Counted from the first letter of the stretch, positions 35,360 to 44,943 are shown. The stretch is DNA of 64,000 nucleotides from Methylosinus sp. C49 (GCF_009936375.1 NZ_AP022332.1:124001-188000); one strand, 5' to 3'. Numbers and translations are program-made. Notes: generated from the sequence alone by a model not told the origin.

Positions 35360-38300
35360 TCAGGAGGCGACGACGCGAATCTTATTCTCGGCGTGCGCGT
35401 GATGCGCATCGTCGAGATCGACAGCGCTCGCTTCACGCGTCTTCGAGTGATCGGCGGCGAGCACGAGATAGACCGCAGGCAGCACGAAGAGCGTGAACAA
35501 CGTGCCGATCGACAGGCCAGAGGCGATGACGAGGCCCATATTGTAACGCGAGGCCGCGCCGGCGCCGCTCGCCATGATGAGCGGCAGAACGCCGAGCACC
35601 ATCGCCGCCGTCGTCATGAGGATCGGCCGCAGGCGGATCGACGTCGCTTCTATGATCGCCTCATATTTCGACTTGCCGAGATGCTGCTGCTCATTGGCGA
35701 ATTCGACGATGAGAATGCCGTGCTTGCTGATGAGGCCCATCAGCGTGACGAGGCCCACCTGTGTGTAGATGTTGATGCTCGCGCCGCCGAAGCCCAGCAT
35801 GATGAAGACGAGCGCGCCCGCGATCGACATGGGCACGGAGACGAGAATGATGAGCGGATCGCGGAAGCTCTCGAACTGCGCCGCCAGCGCCAGGAAGATG
35901 ATGATGAGCGCGAAGCCGAAGGTCCCGGCGAAGCCGCTCGACTCCTGCACGAATTGCCGTGACGAGCCGGCATAGTCGATCGTGTAGGCGGGCGGCAGCG
36001 TCTGCGCGGCGACTTCCTTCAACGTCTCCAGCGCCTCGCCGGCGATGACCCCGGGAGCGGCGACGCCGGAGATGGTGAAGGAGTTGATCTGTTGGAAGTG
36101 ATTGAGCGACTCCGGCACCACCATGGTCTGGAACTTCGCCACCGTCGACAGCGGCACGGAGGAGCCGTCCGCGGTCTTGATGTAATAGTTCAAGATCTGA
36201 TCCGGATTGAGCCGGAATTGCTGCGCCATCTGCGGGATGACTTTGTACGAACGCCCGTCCAATCCGAAATATTGCGTGTAGCCGCCGCTCAATCCAGTCG
36301 TGAGCGCGCCGCCGACATCGAGCATCCGCAAGCCGAGCTGCGCCGTCTTCTCGCGATCGATGACGAGCGACATCTGCGGCTGGTCGATCTTCAGATCGGT
36401 GTCGAGGAACATGAACTTGCCCGTCGCGAGCGCCTTGGAGAGGAAGTCGCGCGAGATATCGTTCATCTTATCGAATGTGTCGGTGCTCTGCACGACGAAT
36501 TGAATGGGCAGACCATTGGAGCCCGGCAGCGGCGGCGGCTGGAAGGTGACGAGGCGCTGGCCCGGCACCGAGCGCGCGAGCTCCTGCTGCAGCGTCTGCT
36601 GCATCTGCTCAGCGGTGATCTTGCGCTTGTCCGACGGCGTGAGAACGAGGCCGCCGAAGATGAGGCCGGGCGTGACGATCTGGAAGGAGCTCGTCATTTC
36701 GGGATGCTTGGCGAAGGTCTTGTAGACCTGATCGCCATAGAAGAGCTTCTGCTGCAATGTGGCGTTGGGCGCCGAGGTGGATTGCGCGAAGACGACGCCT
36801 TGATCCTCATTGGGCGCGAGCTCGTTCTTCGAGTTCGAATAGAGCCAAAAGATGCTCGCGAGCACAATGCCGCCGAAAGCGAGCGTCACCGGCACGAAAC
36901 GCAGCGAACGCGCCAGCAGATGTTGATAGCGATCCTTGACCCAATCCATCTTGGCGTCGATGAATTCGACGATGCGCGTCTCCAGCGTCTCCTCGCCGAG
37001 ATGCGGCGGCTTCAGCACAAGCGCGCAGCTCACCGGCGAGAGCGTGAGCGCGATGACAGCCGAGACCGTCACCGCGCCGGCGAGCGTGAAGGCGAATTCG
37101 ACGAAGAGCGCGCCGGTGAGGCCGCCTTGAAAGCCGATCGGCACATAGACGGCGATCAGCACGATGGTCATCGCGATGATCGGACCGGCGAGCTCGCGGG
37201 CCGCCTGCAAGGCCGCGTCGAAAGGCTTCATCCCGTCGGCGAGATGGCGATTGACGTTTTCGACGACGATGATCGCGTCGTCGACGACGAGTCCGATCGC
37301 CAGAACCAGCGCCAGCAGGGTGAGCAGATTGATCGAAAAGCCGAGCGCCAGCAGAATGGTGAATGTGCCGATGAGCGACAGCGGGATGGCGATGATCGGT
37401 ATGACCACCGAGCGCCAGGAGCCGAGGAACATGAACACGACGGCGGTGACGATGAGTATCGCCTCGATCAGGGTGTGAATCACCTCGTCGATGGAGCTGT
37501 TCACGAAATCGGTCGTGTCATAGACGATATCGCTGTTGAGGCCCTGCGGCAGCGATTTCAAAATGTCGGGATAGGCTTCTTTGACGCCTTTGACGACATC
37601 GAGAAGATTGGCGTTGGGAGCGACGAGAATACCGATATAGACCGCCTGCTTGCCATTGAACGCCACGGCGGATTCGTAATCCTCCGAGCCGAGCGTGACA
37701 TTGGCGACGTCACGCAGCTTCACATTGGCGCCGTTCACCTGCTTGACGACGAGATTGCGGAACTCCTCGAGCGAATGCAGCGAGGTCGCCGCGGTGAGCG
37801 TGACCTGCACCATCTCGCCCTTGGTCGAGCCGAGGCCAGCGATATAGTCATTGCCCTGCAGCGCGGCGCTGAGCTCGCTGGCGGTGAGGCCATAGGCGGC
37901 GAGCTTGACCGGATCGAGCCAAGCGCGGAGCGCGAAGGTCTTGCCGCCGATGAGCTCGGCGGTCTGCACGCCCGGCACCGATTGCAGGCGCGGCTGCACG
38001 ACGCGGATCAGATAATCGGTGACCTGGCTCGATGTCAGAATATCGCTATTGAAGCCGATATACATGGCGTCGGTGGTCTGGCCGATTTTCACCGTGATGA
38101 CCGGCCGCTGCACGGCCGACGGCAGCTGATTGAGCACAGAATCGATCTTGGTGCTGATCTCGGTCAGCGCCTTGCCGGAATCATAGTTGAGCCGCAGATT
38201 GGCGGTGATGGTGCTGGTGCCGACCTGGCTCGTCGAGGTGAGATAGTCGATGCCGTTGGCCTGCGCGATGGCGTTCTCGAGCGGCGTGGTGACGAAGCCG

Positions 38301-38479
38301 GCGACAGTCGCCGGATCGGCGCCGAAATAAGAGGTCGTCACCGTGACGATGGCGTTTTGCGTGCGCGGATATTGCAGCGTCGGCAGGGTGAAGAGCGAGC
38401 GCAGGCCCAGCACCAGGATCAACAGGCTCACCACAGAGGCGAGCACCGGGCGACGCACGAAAATGTCGGTGAAACGCAT
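35360..38479 (-). CDS. RND-family efflux pump inner-membrane transporter
   Basis: A 1039-residue proton-driven pump of the HAE1/MexB-type. The N-terminus MRFTDIFVRRPVLASVVSLL, the first membrane span and the TM4 motif ALVLAIGLVVDDAIIVVENV with two adjacent Asp are intact. The second half repeats the pattern (LMGLISKHGILIVEFANE). It extrudes hydrophobic drugs or similar compounds with the adaptor and outer-membrane channel of the same operon. Exact substrate cannot be told. It is the last gene of the operon, 15 bp after the adaptor. Confidence 0.95.
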   Translation of the reverse strand: MRFTDIFVRRPVLASVVSLLILVLGLRSLFTLPTLQYPRTQNAIVTVTTSYFGADPATVAGFVTTPLENAIAQANGIDYLTSTSQVGTSTITANLRLNYDSGKALTEISTKIDSVLNQLPSAVQRPVITVKIGQTTDAMYIGFNSDILTSSQVTDYLIRVVQPRLQSVPGVQTAELIGGKTFALRAWLDPVKLAAYGLTASELSAALQGNDYIAGLGSTKGEMVQVTLTAATSLHSLEEFRNLVVKQVNGANVKLRDVANVTLGSEDYESAVAFNGKQAVYIGILVAPNANLLDVVKGVKEAYPDILKSLPQGLNSDIVYDTTDFVNSSIDEVIHTLIEAILIVTAVVFMFLGSWRSVVIPIIAIPLSLIGTFTILLALGFSINLLTLLALVLAIGLVVDDAIIVVENVNRHLADGMKPFDAALQAARELAGPIIAMTIVLIAVYVPIGFQGGLTGALFVEFAFTLAGAVTVSAVIALTLSPVSCALVLKPPHLGEETLETRIVEFIDAKMDWVKDRYQHLLARSLRFVPVTLAFGGIVLASIFWLYSNSKNELAPNEDQGVVFAQSTSAPNATLQQKLFYGDQVYKTFAKHPEMTSSFQIVTPGLIFGGLVLTPSDKRKITAEQMQQTLQQELARSVPGQRLVTFQPPPLPGSNGLPIQFVVQSTDTFDKMNDISRDFLSKALATGKFMFLDTDLKIDQPQMSLVIDREKTAQLGLRMLDVGGALTTGLSGGYTQYFGLDGRSYKVIPQMAQQFRLNPDQILNYYIKTADGSSVPLSTVAKFQTMVVPESLNHFQQINSFTISGVAAPGVIAGEALETLKEVAAQTLPPAYTIDYAGSSRQFVQESSGFAGTFGFALIIIFLALAAQFESFRDPLIILVSVPMSIAGALVFIMLGFGGASINIYTQVGLVTLMGLISKHGILIVEFANEQQHLGKSKYEAIIEATSIRLRPILMTTAAMVLGVLPLIMASGAGAASRYNMGLVIASGLSIGTLFTLFVLPAVYLVLAADHSKTREASAVDLDDAHHAHAENKIRVVAS

Positions 38480-38494
38480 GTCCGTCGTCTCCGT

Positions 38495-39655
38495 TCACTG
38501 ATCCACGGGCTTGGGATTGGGATCGACCGGCGGCTGCTGCGTGTCGGAAATATTCAGCGGCGAACCGTTTCTCAGCTTCAGCTGTCCAGCGGTGACGACG
38601 GTCGCGCCCTCCGTCACGCCCTCCAGCACGGCGACCTCGTCGCCGCGCGTCGCGCCGAGGCGCACGAAAGCCTGATGCGCGGAAAGGCCGGCCTCTTTGC
38701 CATCCGGCTTCTGCACGAGAAACACAGAATTGCCGAAGGGCGCATAGACGATCGCGGTCTGCGGCAAAGTGATGAGGCGCTCGGGCTTGCCGGTCACGAT
38801 GTCGATCTGCGCGAACATGCCGGGCTTCAGCTCGAGAGCGGAATTGGCGAGGCTGGCGCGCACCTGCACATTGCGGCTCGCCTGATCCACCTTGGAGTTG
38901 ATCGCGACGATCTTGCCGGTGAATTTCTTATTCGGAAACGCATCGACGCCGGCGTCGATCGATTGGCCGACCTCTATGCCGTTCAGCGCCTGCTGCGGCA
39001 GAGTGAAGTCGAGATAGATGGGATCGAGCGCCTGCAGCGTCACGATATTTGTGCCCGCTCCGATATATTGGCCGAGATCGACCGCGCGAATGCCGAGCCG
39101 TCCAGCGAAGGGCGCGCGCAATGTCTTTTGCGCGATCACCGCCTCCTGCTGCGCGACATCGGCCTCCGCGCTCTTGAGATTGGCTTGATCCGTGTCGACC
39201 GTCGCCTGGCTCGCGGCGTGAATCTTCAGCTGCGCCTGATCGCGCCGCAGATTTATGCCAGCGAGCTCGGCGGCCGCCCTTTGCGAGGCGAGCTTGGCGA
39301 GATCGGTGTCCTTGCGCAATTCCAGCAGCAGCTGGCCCGCCTCCACTTGCTGGCCGGACTGGAAGTGAATCTTCTCGACGATGCCGGAGGCCTCCAGCGA
39401 GAGATCGGAGCCGTTCACCGCGCGAAACGTGCCGACCGCGGTGAGCTTTGGCCGCCATTCCTGATAGCCCGCGGTCGTGACCGAGACGGTCTGCGGCGGA
39501 TTGGCCATGGAAGCGAGAAAGCCCTTGATCATCACGCCGCGAAATACGTTGAAGCCATAGAGTCCGCCGAAGACCAGCGCGACGATCGCGAGCATGATCG
39601 CCATCGGCTTCGCCATGGGTCCGAAACGATCCTGCAGCAAAGTTCTAGCGACCAT
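38495..39655 (-). CDS. RND efflux periplasmic adaptor (membrane fusion protein)
   Basis: A 386-residue protein with an N-terminal signal anchor (PMAIMLAIVALVFGGLYGF). A lipoyl-like half-motif, GIVEKIHFQSGQQVEAGQLLLEL, then a coiled-coil hairpin of about residues 115-175, then LRAPFAGRLGIRAVDLGQYI and beta-barrel segments follow the HlyD/AcrA plan. The C-terminal tail is Pro-rich. Start ATG 39655 has GGAGGAC upstream and overlaps the end of the outer-membrane gene by 11 bp. Confidence 0.94.
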   Translation of the reverse strand: MVARTLLQDRFGPMAKPMAIMLAIVALVFGGLYGFNVFRGVMIKGFLASMANPPQTVSVTTAGYQEWRPKLTAVGTFRAVNGSDLSLEASGIVEKIHFQSGQQVEAGQLLLELRKDTDLAKLASQRAAAELAGINLRRDQAQLKIHAASQATVDTDQANLKSAEADVAQQEAVIAQKTLRAPFAGRLGIRAVDLGQYIGAGTNIVTLQALDPIYLDFTLPQQALNGIEVGQSIDAGVDAFPNKKFTGKIVAINSKVDQASRNVQVRASLANSALELKPGMFAQIDIVTGKPERLITLPQTAIVYAPFGNSVFLVQKPDGKEAGLSAHQAFVRLGATRGDEVAVLEGVTEGATVVTAGQLKLRNGSPLNISDTQQPPVDPNPKPVDQ

Positions 39656-41303
39656 CTCGTGCGTCCTCCGCCTGGGCTCTGATCGCCGCGGCGATCGGCG
39701 ATGTAGCGATAATATCCGTGGGCTTGGCCTGCGAGGCCGGCGTCTCGTCGATTCGGTTCCACCAGCCGCCGCCGAGCGATTGCAGCAGCGCCGCCGTATC
39801 GGCGAAGCGCGCCGCCTGCGCCCTCACGCGGGCGAGCCGCGCATTGAGGAGGGTCTGCTCTGCGTTGAGCACGATCGAATAGGTCGTCGAGCCGGCGCGA
39901 TATTGCGCGCGCGCGATCTCGAGGCTCTCGGCCGCGGCTTTTTCCGCCGCCACTTGCGCGCGCAGCGTGCCGGCGTCGTGCTTCACCGCCTGCAGAGAAT
40001 CGGCGACATTCTGGAAGGCGGAAATGACGGTGGAGCGATATTGCGCCTCCGCCTGCTCGAAGGCCGCGACCTTGGCCTCGCGCGTGTGGAACAGCGAGCC
40101 GGCGTCGAATGCTTTGGCCGAGGCTTCGGCGGCGAGCGTGTAGACCATCGTCTGCGGCGAGAACAATGAGGTGAAGTTCGTCGCCTGCGCGCCGCCCGTC
40201 GCTGAGAGCGTGAATTGCGGCAGCATGTTCGCCGTGGCGACGCCGATCTCGGCGCTGGCCTGATGCAGCTGATTCTCGGAAGCGAGAATATCCGGCCGCT
40301 GGCGCACCAGAGTCGAAGGCAGGCTGACCGGCAATTCGCCCGGCAGGCGCAGGCCGGAAAGATCGACCGCCTCGCCTTTGTCGGCGTTGGGGAAGCGGCC
40401 GAGATAGGCCATCAGCAGATTGCGGTTCTGCGCCCGCGCTTTTTCCAGCGGCGGCAGCGTGGCCTGCGCCTGCGCGAGCTGCGCGCGCTCGGACAACACA
40501 TCTGCCTGGCTGACCGCGCCGAGCTCGAAGCGCTTCTCCAGCAGATCGAGCTGCGTGCGATAGGCGGCGATGAGATCGCGCGTCACCTTGATCTGCGAGG
40601 CGTAGGAGGCGTCCGTGATGGCCGCGGTGACGACATTGGCGGTGAGCGCGAGATAGGTCGCCTCGAGCTGGAAGCGCTTCTGCTCAGCGGCGGCCGTGTC
40701 GCTCTCCAGCGTGCGCCAGGACTTTCCGAACACGTCCGGCGAGAAGGACACCGACACATTGGCGTTGTGCAGGCCGTAGACGAAAGTCGAGGCGGAGCTG
40801 GACGAGGAAGACGTCGAAGACGATGACGAGGAGCTCGAGGAGGCGAGGCTGCCGAATTGCGCCGTCGTCACCTGCTGCCGCGTATAGCTGTCGCCGAGCG
40901 TCGCCTGCGGCAGGAAGGTCGCCGAATTGGCCTCTATCGTCTCACGCGCCTGCCGCAGCGCCGCCTCGGCCGCCCCTATGTCCGGGTGATTCGCCACCGC
41001 CTCGGCGACGAGGGACGATATCTGCTTGGAATGGAACAGCTTCCACCATTCACCGGGCACATCGCGACCGTGAGCGAAGCGCTGCGAGGCGCCGCCCGCG
41101 GCCGCCGCGGATTCGGTGGAGGCTCCGATCTTGCCATAGCCGGCGCTCGCGGGAGCGGGAGGCGGAACAAAATCAGGCCCGACCGCGCAGGCGGATAGCG
41201 TCAGCGCTGCGAAAGCAGCGGCGCTGCGAGCGGCGGCGGGCGGGAATCCCCTATGAGGCGCGGTTTTCGCTTGTCGGAAGCGGCGTCGCGAAAATTTCGG
41301 CAT
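39645..41303 (-). CDS. NodT-family outer-membrane efflux lipoprotein
   Basis: A 552-residue TolC/OprM-type channel. Its long N-terminus ends in a lipobox, ALTLSAC, after a hydrophobic run, then AVGPDFVPPPAP, the typical start of mature NodT lipoproteins. Two outer-membrane-factor repeats follow. A poly-Ser tract (about residues 148-168) is inserted in the first, in an extracellular-loop position. It comes first in its operon, before the adaptor and pump. The promoter region at 41304-41480 holds two TetR-type operators. Confidence 0.92.
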   Translation of the reverse strand: MPKFSRRRFRQAKTAPHRGFPPAAARSAAAFAALTLSACAVGPDFVPPPAPASAGYGKIGASTESAAAAGGASQRFAHGRDVPGEWWKLFHSKQISSLVAEAVANHPDIGAAEAALRQARETIEANSATFLPQATLGDSYTRQQVTTAQFGSLASSSSSSSSSTSSSSSSASTFVYGLHNANVSVSFSPDVFGKSWRTLESDTAAAEQKRFQLEATYLALTANVVTAAITDASYASQIKVTRDLIAAYRTQLDLLEKRFELGAVSQADVLSERAQLAQAQATLPPLEKARAQNRNLLMAYLGRFPNADKGEAVDLSGLRLPGELPVSLPSTLVRQRPDILASENQLHQASAEIGVATANMLPQFTLSATGGAQATNFTSLFSPQTMVYTLAAEASAKAFDAGSLFHTREAKVAAFEQAEAQYRSTVISAFQNVADSLQAVKHDAGTLRAQVAAEKAAAESLEIARAQYRAGSTTYSIVLNAEQTLLNARLARVRAQAARFADTAALLQSLGGGWWNRIDETPASQAKPTDIIATSPIAAAIRAQAEDARDGR

Positions 41304-41313
41304 GACCCTCTCG

Positions 41314-41334
41314 AAAACTGAACCGTTCAGTTTT
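41314..41334. promoter_or_regulatory. TetR operator 1
   Basis: Perfect palindrome AAAACTGAA-CCG-TTCAGTTTT, 10 bp upstream of the efflux operon start codon. Bound repressor would cover the promoter or ribosome-binding site of the nodT-like gene. Confidence 0.75.
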
Positions 41335-41365
41335 AATATTAATGCAGAGCCCGGGTGTCAATGCT

Positions 41366-41386
41366 AAAACTAAACGGTTCAGTTTT
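41366..41386. promoter_or_regulatory. TetR operator 2
   Basis: Same palindrome with one mismatch, AAAACTAAA-CGG-TTCAGTTTT, 52 bp (about five helical turns) from operator 1, on the tetR side. It suggests autoregulation of tetR. Confidence 0.75.
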
Positions 41387-41480
41387 TCCCGGGGATGGAA
41401 AGACGACGCAAAGGCTGAGACAAGGCCTGCGTGGGACTGCGGCGGAAGGAGGGGCGGATGACGGGGGTGGACCAGAGCAA

Positions 41481-42116
41481 ATGACCGAAGCAGCGGAGAC
41501 GACCGCGCCGGAACCAGCCACGGAGCATGTTCCGAATCGCAAGGAGTGTCAGATCCTCTCGGCGGCGCGCACCCAATTTTTGGAGCAGGGCTTCGCCGAG
41601 ACGTCCATGGACGGAATCGCGCGCGCCGCGGGCGTGTCGAAGGCGACGCTCTACGCGTATTTCCCCAGCAAGGAAGCGCTGTTTCGCAATCTCATCGAGA
41701 TCGAGTGCAGCCAAAAATGCACCGACGTTCCCAAGCCCGATTTCGATCTCGGCGCCGAGCAGGCGCTACGCGAGCTCTGCGCGCATTTCGTCGCCCGCTT
41801 CCTGACCCGGGAATGGGCCGCCTTTTTCCAGACGGTGTCGAGCGAGCGCTGGCGCTACCCCGAGCTTTGCCATCTCTATTTCAACAGCGGCAAGCAGAAT
41901 GTCCTCGATCTCGTCGCCGGCTATCTCGACGAAGCGAAGGCGAAAGGCCTGCTCGCCGTCGACGACGCCCAAATGGCGGCGGAGCAATTGCTGCATCTCA
42001 CCATCTCGGATTTGCCCATGCGCGTCGTGCTGGGATTGGAGCTGCGCAGCGAGGCCGAGTATCAGCGCGTGATGGAGTCCGGCCTCGCCGTGTTCTTGAA
42101 GGCCTATGCGCCTTAG
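41481..42116 (+). CDS. TetR-family repressor of the RND operon
   Basis: A 211-residue regulator. An N-terminal helix-turn-helix spans about residues 20-68 (ILSAARTQFLEQGFAETSMD, then IARAAGVSKATLYAYFPSKE); the C-terminal ligand domain resembles AcrR/AefR-type. It is divergent from the efflux operon, with two matching palindromes between. ATG 41481 is chosen because the in-frame ATG at 41355 lies upstream of operator 2 and its residues do not fit the family. It probably represses the pump until a ligand binds. Confidence 0.9.
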   Translation: MTEAAETTAPEPATEHVPNRKECQILSAARTQFLEQGFAETSMDGIARAAGVSKATLYAYFPSKEALFRNLIEIECSQKCTDVPKPDFDLGAEQALRELCAHFVARFLTREWAAFFQTVSSERWRYPELCHLYFNSGKQNVLDLVAGYLDEAKAKGLLAVDDAQMAAEQLLHLTISDLPMRVVLGLELRSEAEYQRVMESGLAVFLKAYAP

Positions 42117-42124
42117 CGATTCCG

Positions 42125-42148
42125 CCTCTCCCGCTTTCGCGGGAGAGG
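42125..42148. repeat. Palindromic repeat, CCTCTCCC family (copy 2)
   Basis: Arms CCTCTCCCGC and GCGGGAGAGG around TTTC, between convergent tetR and the copper-storage gene. It may double as a terminator. Confidence 0.6.
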
Positions 42149-42185
42149 GGAAATCTCGTCGCTTTCCATCCGATCGGAAGGCGCT

Positions 42186-42587
42186 CTAATGCGCAGGGCC
42201 CATCGCGCGGCGGCAGGCGCTCTCGCACTCCTTGCAGACATCCGCGCAGATGCGACAATGCTCGTGATGCTTGGCGTGGCGTCGACACTCCTTCTCGCAG
42301 GCGCGACACATATCGACGCAGGCCTGGAGAATGGCGCGCATCGCCGTCTCATCCGTCGCGCTGCGCCGCGAGGCGATGGCGCCCGCCGCGAGGCATATGT
42401 CCGCGCAATCCTGATCGAGCCTTATGCAGCGACGCAGATCGGCGACATTCTCCTCGGCGAGGCAGGCGTCGGCGCAGGCGGCGCAGGCCTGTGCGCAATC
42501 GAAGCAGGCTTCGACGCAGCCGACCAGCGCGGCGTCGGCGCGGCCGCGCATTTGCGGATGGCTGGCGATGATGGCTTCCACATGCAT
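42186..42587 (-). CDS. csp3: Csp3-like cytosolic copper-storage protein (Cys-rich four-helix bundle)
   Basis: A 133-residue protein with 18 cysteines, mostly in CxxxC spacing ([58 protein letters not shown]). This is the DUF326/Csp four-helix bundle in which inward Cys hold many Cu(I) ions. There is no signal peptide, so it fits cytosolic Csp3 rather than the exported Csp1/Csp2 first described in Methylosinus trichosporium. His residues (HAKHHEHC) near the C-terminal helix could guide copper in. AGGAGGAC precedes ATG 42587. A DUF3008 gene lies 20 bp upstream on the same strand. Confidence 0.9.
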   Translation of the reverse strand: MHVEAIIASHPQMRGRADAALVGCVEACFDCAQACAACADACLAEENVADLRRCIRLDQDCADICLAAGAIASRRSATDETAMRAILQACVDMCRACEKECRRHAKHHEHCRICADVCKECESACRRAMGPAH

Positions 42588-42607
42588 GAGGCGTCCTCCT
42601 TAGTCAT

Positions 42608-42796
42608 TCACGATTTGGCCGAATGCTCCGGCTTGCCCTTGCGCTTAGTGGCGGCGAATTCCTCGAGCTGCTTCTCCGTCATGGAGTCGAGCATGGAGCG
42701 CGAGGCCCCTTTGAGCTCGCTCTTTGGAATCTCGCCGCGCTTGGCCGCCAGCGCGGCGCCGGCGGCCATTTGCTGAGCCTTTGATTTGGCGGGCAT
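42608..42796 (-). CDS. DUF3008 family small protein
   Basis: A 62-residue protein starting MPAKSKAQQMAAGAALAAKR, with KSELKGASRSMLDSM and LEEFAATKRKGKP, the conserved DUF3008 pattern. It is small, basic and has no known function. GGGGAGGAG lies just upstream of ATG 42796; a longer in-frame start at 42961 lies inside the preceding gene. It precedes csp3 by 20 bp, so the two are probably cotranscribed. Confidence 0.9.
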   Translation of the reverse strand: MPAKSKAQQMAAGAALAAKRGEIPKSELKGASRSMLDSMTEKQLEEFAATKRKGKPEHSAKS

Positions 42797-42878
42797 GAGT
42801 CTCCTCCCCTTCGACGTCTCGCGCCGCGGGAAGGCGACGCGGGGCGGAGGATAACCCCTTCGCGCCGGAGAGGTTCCT

Positions 42879-43808
42879 TCAGCCGCGCCGCGACATGCTC
42901 CAGCGCGGCGCTGTTCCGCCGCTCGCGAGATAGACGCCGATAGAGACGCAGAGCAACGCAATCTGCTCTATGGGCGAAGGGATTTCGCCGAGCAGCGGAA
43001 CGGCGATCAGCGCCGCCATGGGCGGCACGAGAGCCGAAAATGCCGCGCCCGCAGAAGCGCCGAGCAGCTCAATGCCTTTGCCGAAGAGAAACAGCGCCAC
43101 GATCGACACGATGACGCCCTGGAACAAGGTCTGAATCACAATGTCGCGCAGCGGCGCGTCCATTCCATGCAAGCCGTGAAAGGCGAGATAGAGCGGCCCA
43201 TAGAGAATGAGCGAGCCTGTCGAGACCAGCGCCGCGGCATGCAAGGACTCGAGCCGCGACGCGCGCAGCACGATCGCATAGCCGGCCCAGATGAAAGCCG
43301 CCGACAAAAGCAGAATATGCCCGATCTGCGTCTCGCCGAATGACAATGCGCCCGGCCCCGCTATCGCGGCGCCGCCGAGAGCGATGAGCGCATAGCCGAT
43401 GAGGCGGCTCGCGGTGAAGCGTTCCCTCGTCAGCAGGAAGGACAGCAGCGCGACGAAGAGCGGCATGGAACCGGGCAGCAGCGCGCCCGCATGAGCGACC
43501 GGCGCGAGTCGGAGCCCGCTGGCGGCGACGAGCACATAAGGCGCGCCGGCGCTGCAGACGAGAATGAGGAGGCGCAGCGGGCCGAGCCGCTCGAGCGCGA
43601 GCCCTTTGCGCAGCACGATCGGAAACAGCAGCACGCCGGCGGCGCCGAAGCGCAGCATTGTGAGATCATAGACCGAGAGCGTCGTCGTCACGCCGAGCCG
43701 CGTGACGACGAGCCAAGTCGCCCAAATGGTGACGGCGGAAACGCCGAACATCGCGCCCGTGGCGTATCGCGCCGTCTGCGGAGCGCTTTCGGCGACACCA
43801 TGGCTCAT
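42879..43808 (-). CDS. EamA/DMT-superfamily transporter
   Basis: A 309-residue membrane protein with about ten hydrophobic spans arranged as two EamA repeats (e.g. TGAMFGVSAVTIWATWLVVT and GHILLLSAAFIWAGYAIVL). The family exports metabolites such as amino acids; substrate not predictable here. Start at Met10 of the longest frame (43808) is preferred, as AAGGATGAGG precedes it. It lies divergent from nagZ. Confidence 0.88.
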   Translation of the reverse strand: MSHGVAESAPQTARYATGAMFGVSAVTIWATWLVVTRLGVTTTLSVYDLTMLRFGAAGVLLFPIVLRKGLALERLGPLRLLILVCSAGAPYVLVAASGLRLAPVAHAGALLPGSMPLFVALLSFLLTRERFTASRLIGYALIALGGAAIAGPGALSFGETQIGHILLLSAAFIWAGYAIVLRASRLESLHAAALVSTGSLILYGPLYLAFHGLHGMDAPLRDIVIQTLFQGVIVSIVALFLFGKGIELLGASAGAAFSALVPPMAALIAVPLLGEIPSPIEQIALLCVSIGVYLASGGTAPRWSMSRRG

Positions 43809-43944
43809 CTTCCTCATCCTTCCACTCGAAAGCACGTGGCGACAGCTCTTAACGGAGAGCGGGCGAAAGCGCAGCTTCTATCTTTCGCCGCAATTTCGTC
43901 GCGGCCACGTTTGATCTCGCGCAGCGCCGCGCCATCTCACGGCA

Positions 43945-44943
43945 ATGTCTTCCTATTTGCCCATAGGCGAGCTGTTCCTGCTCGGCTTCCGCACGCCGCA
44001 TGTTCCGCCCTGGCTGCGCGATTTCGCGCGCGACCATGGGCTCGGCGGCGTCATCCTCTTCGATTACGACTGCACGGATCGCAAATATGAGCGCAATATT
44101 TTTGATCCCGCGCAGGTGAAGGCGCTCTGCGAAGAGATTCACGCGCTGCCGACGCGGCCGCTGATCTTCATCGATCAGGAAGGCGGCAAGGTGCGGCGCC
44201 TGAAGGAGGAGCGCGGCTTCGCGCCGCTGCCGAGCGCGCGCCAATTCGGCCGGCTGACAAAGCAGGAGCGGCTCGATGCGTTGCGTCCCGCCTATGCGGA
44301 AATGCGCGATCTCGGCATTGACGCCGATCTCGCGCCCGTCGTCGATCTCGACATAAATCCCGACAGTCCAGACATCGGCTCGGCCCAGCGCAGCTACTCC
44401 GCCGATCCGCGCGTCGTCGAAGATTGCGTCGCCGCGCTGGTCGAAGTCGCGCACGCGACCGGGCTGAAGCTGTGCCTGAAACATTTTCCCGGCACGGGCG
44501 GCGCCAAGGTCAATCCACACGATCACGTGATGGACCTTTCCGACTGCCTCACTGACATGCAGGTAAAGATCTTCCAGACGCTGGCGCCGCGCGTGCCCAT
44601 GGTGCTGTTCAGCCATGGCGTGGTGAATCAATGGGAGCAAGACACGCCCTGTTGTCTCTCTTCCATCGCCGTGCGCAAATTGCGCCAATGGGCGCCGGGC
44701 GCTGTGATATTGACCGACGACCTTCAGATGCAAGGCGTGCAGAAGCTGATGACCACGGGCGAAGCCGCATTATGCGCATTACGCGCGGGCGCGGATTTCA
44801 TTCTCATCGGCAATAATATGAAAGACGAGCAGGCGGAGTCGGCGCGCTATGCGCAAAATCTCCTCGACGCCTGCGCGAAGGACGCTTCGCTCGGCGACAA
44901 TGCGCGCGCCGCGATCGAGCGCATCCGGCGCCTCAAGGCGTGA
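43945..44943 (+). CDS. nagZ: Beta-N-acetylglucosaminidase NagZ (GH3)
   Basis: A 332-residue cytoplasmic glycoside hydrolase, without signal peptide, typical length for NagZ. It cleaves GlcNAc from anhydromuropeptides during peptidoglycan recycling. Motifs: FIDQEGGKVRRLKEERGFAPL, KHFPGTGGAKVNPHDHV, with the catalytic His/Asp loop, and the nucleophile Asp in ILTDDLQMQGV. It is convergent with nagA, which uses the phosphorylated product, and close to murQ. Confidence 0.93.
   Translation: MSSYLPIGELFLLGFRTPHVPPWLRDFARDHGLGGVILFDYDCTDRKYERNIFDPAQVKALCEEIHALPTRPLIFIDQEGGKVRRLKEERGFAPLPSARQFGRLTKQERLDALRPAYAEMRDLGIDADLAPVVDLDINPDSPDIGSAQRSYSADPRVVEDCVAALVEVAHATGLKLCLKHFPGTGGAKVNPHDHVMDLSDCLTDMQVKIFQTLAPRVPMVLFSHGVVNQWEQDTPCCLSSIAVRKLRQWAPGAVILTDDLQMQGVQKLMTTGEAALCALRAGADFILIGNNMKDEQAESARYAQNLLDACAKDASLGDNARAAIERIRRLKA

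Noticed and set aside
36092-39682. A 1196-codon open frame on the plus strand across the RND and adaptor genes
   Set aside because: It lies antisense to two clear family members, is rich in Arg, His, Asp and Glu runs typical of antisense high-GC DNA, and shows no domain.
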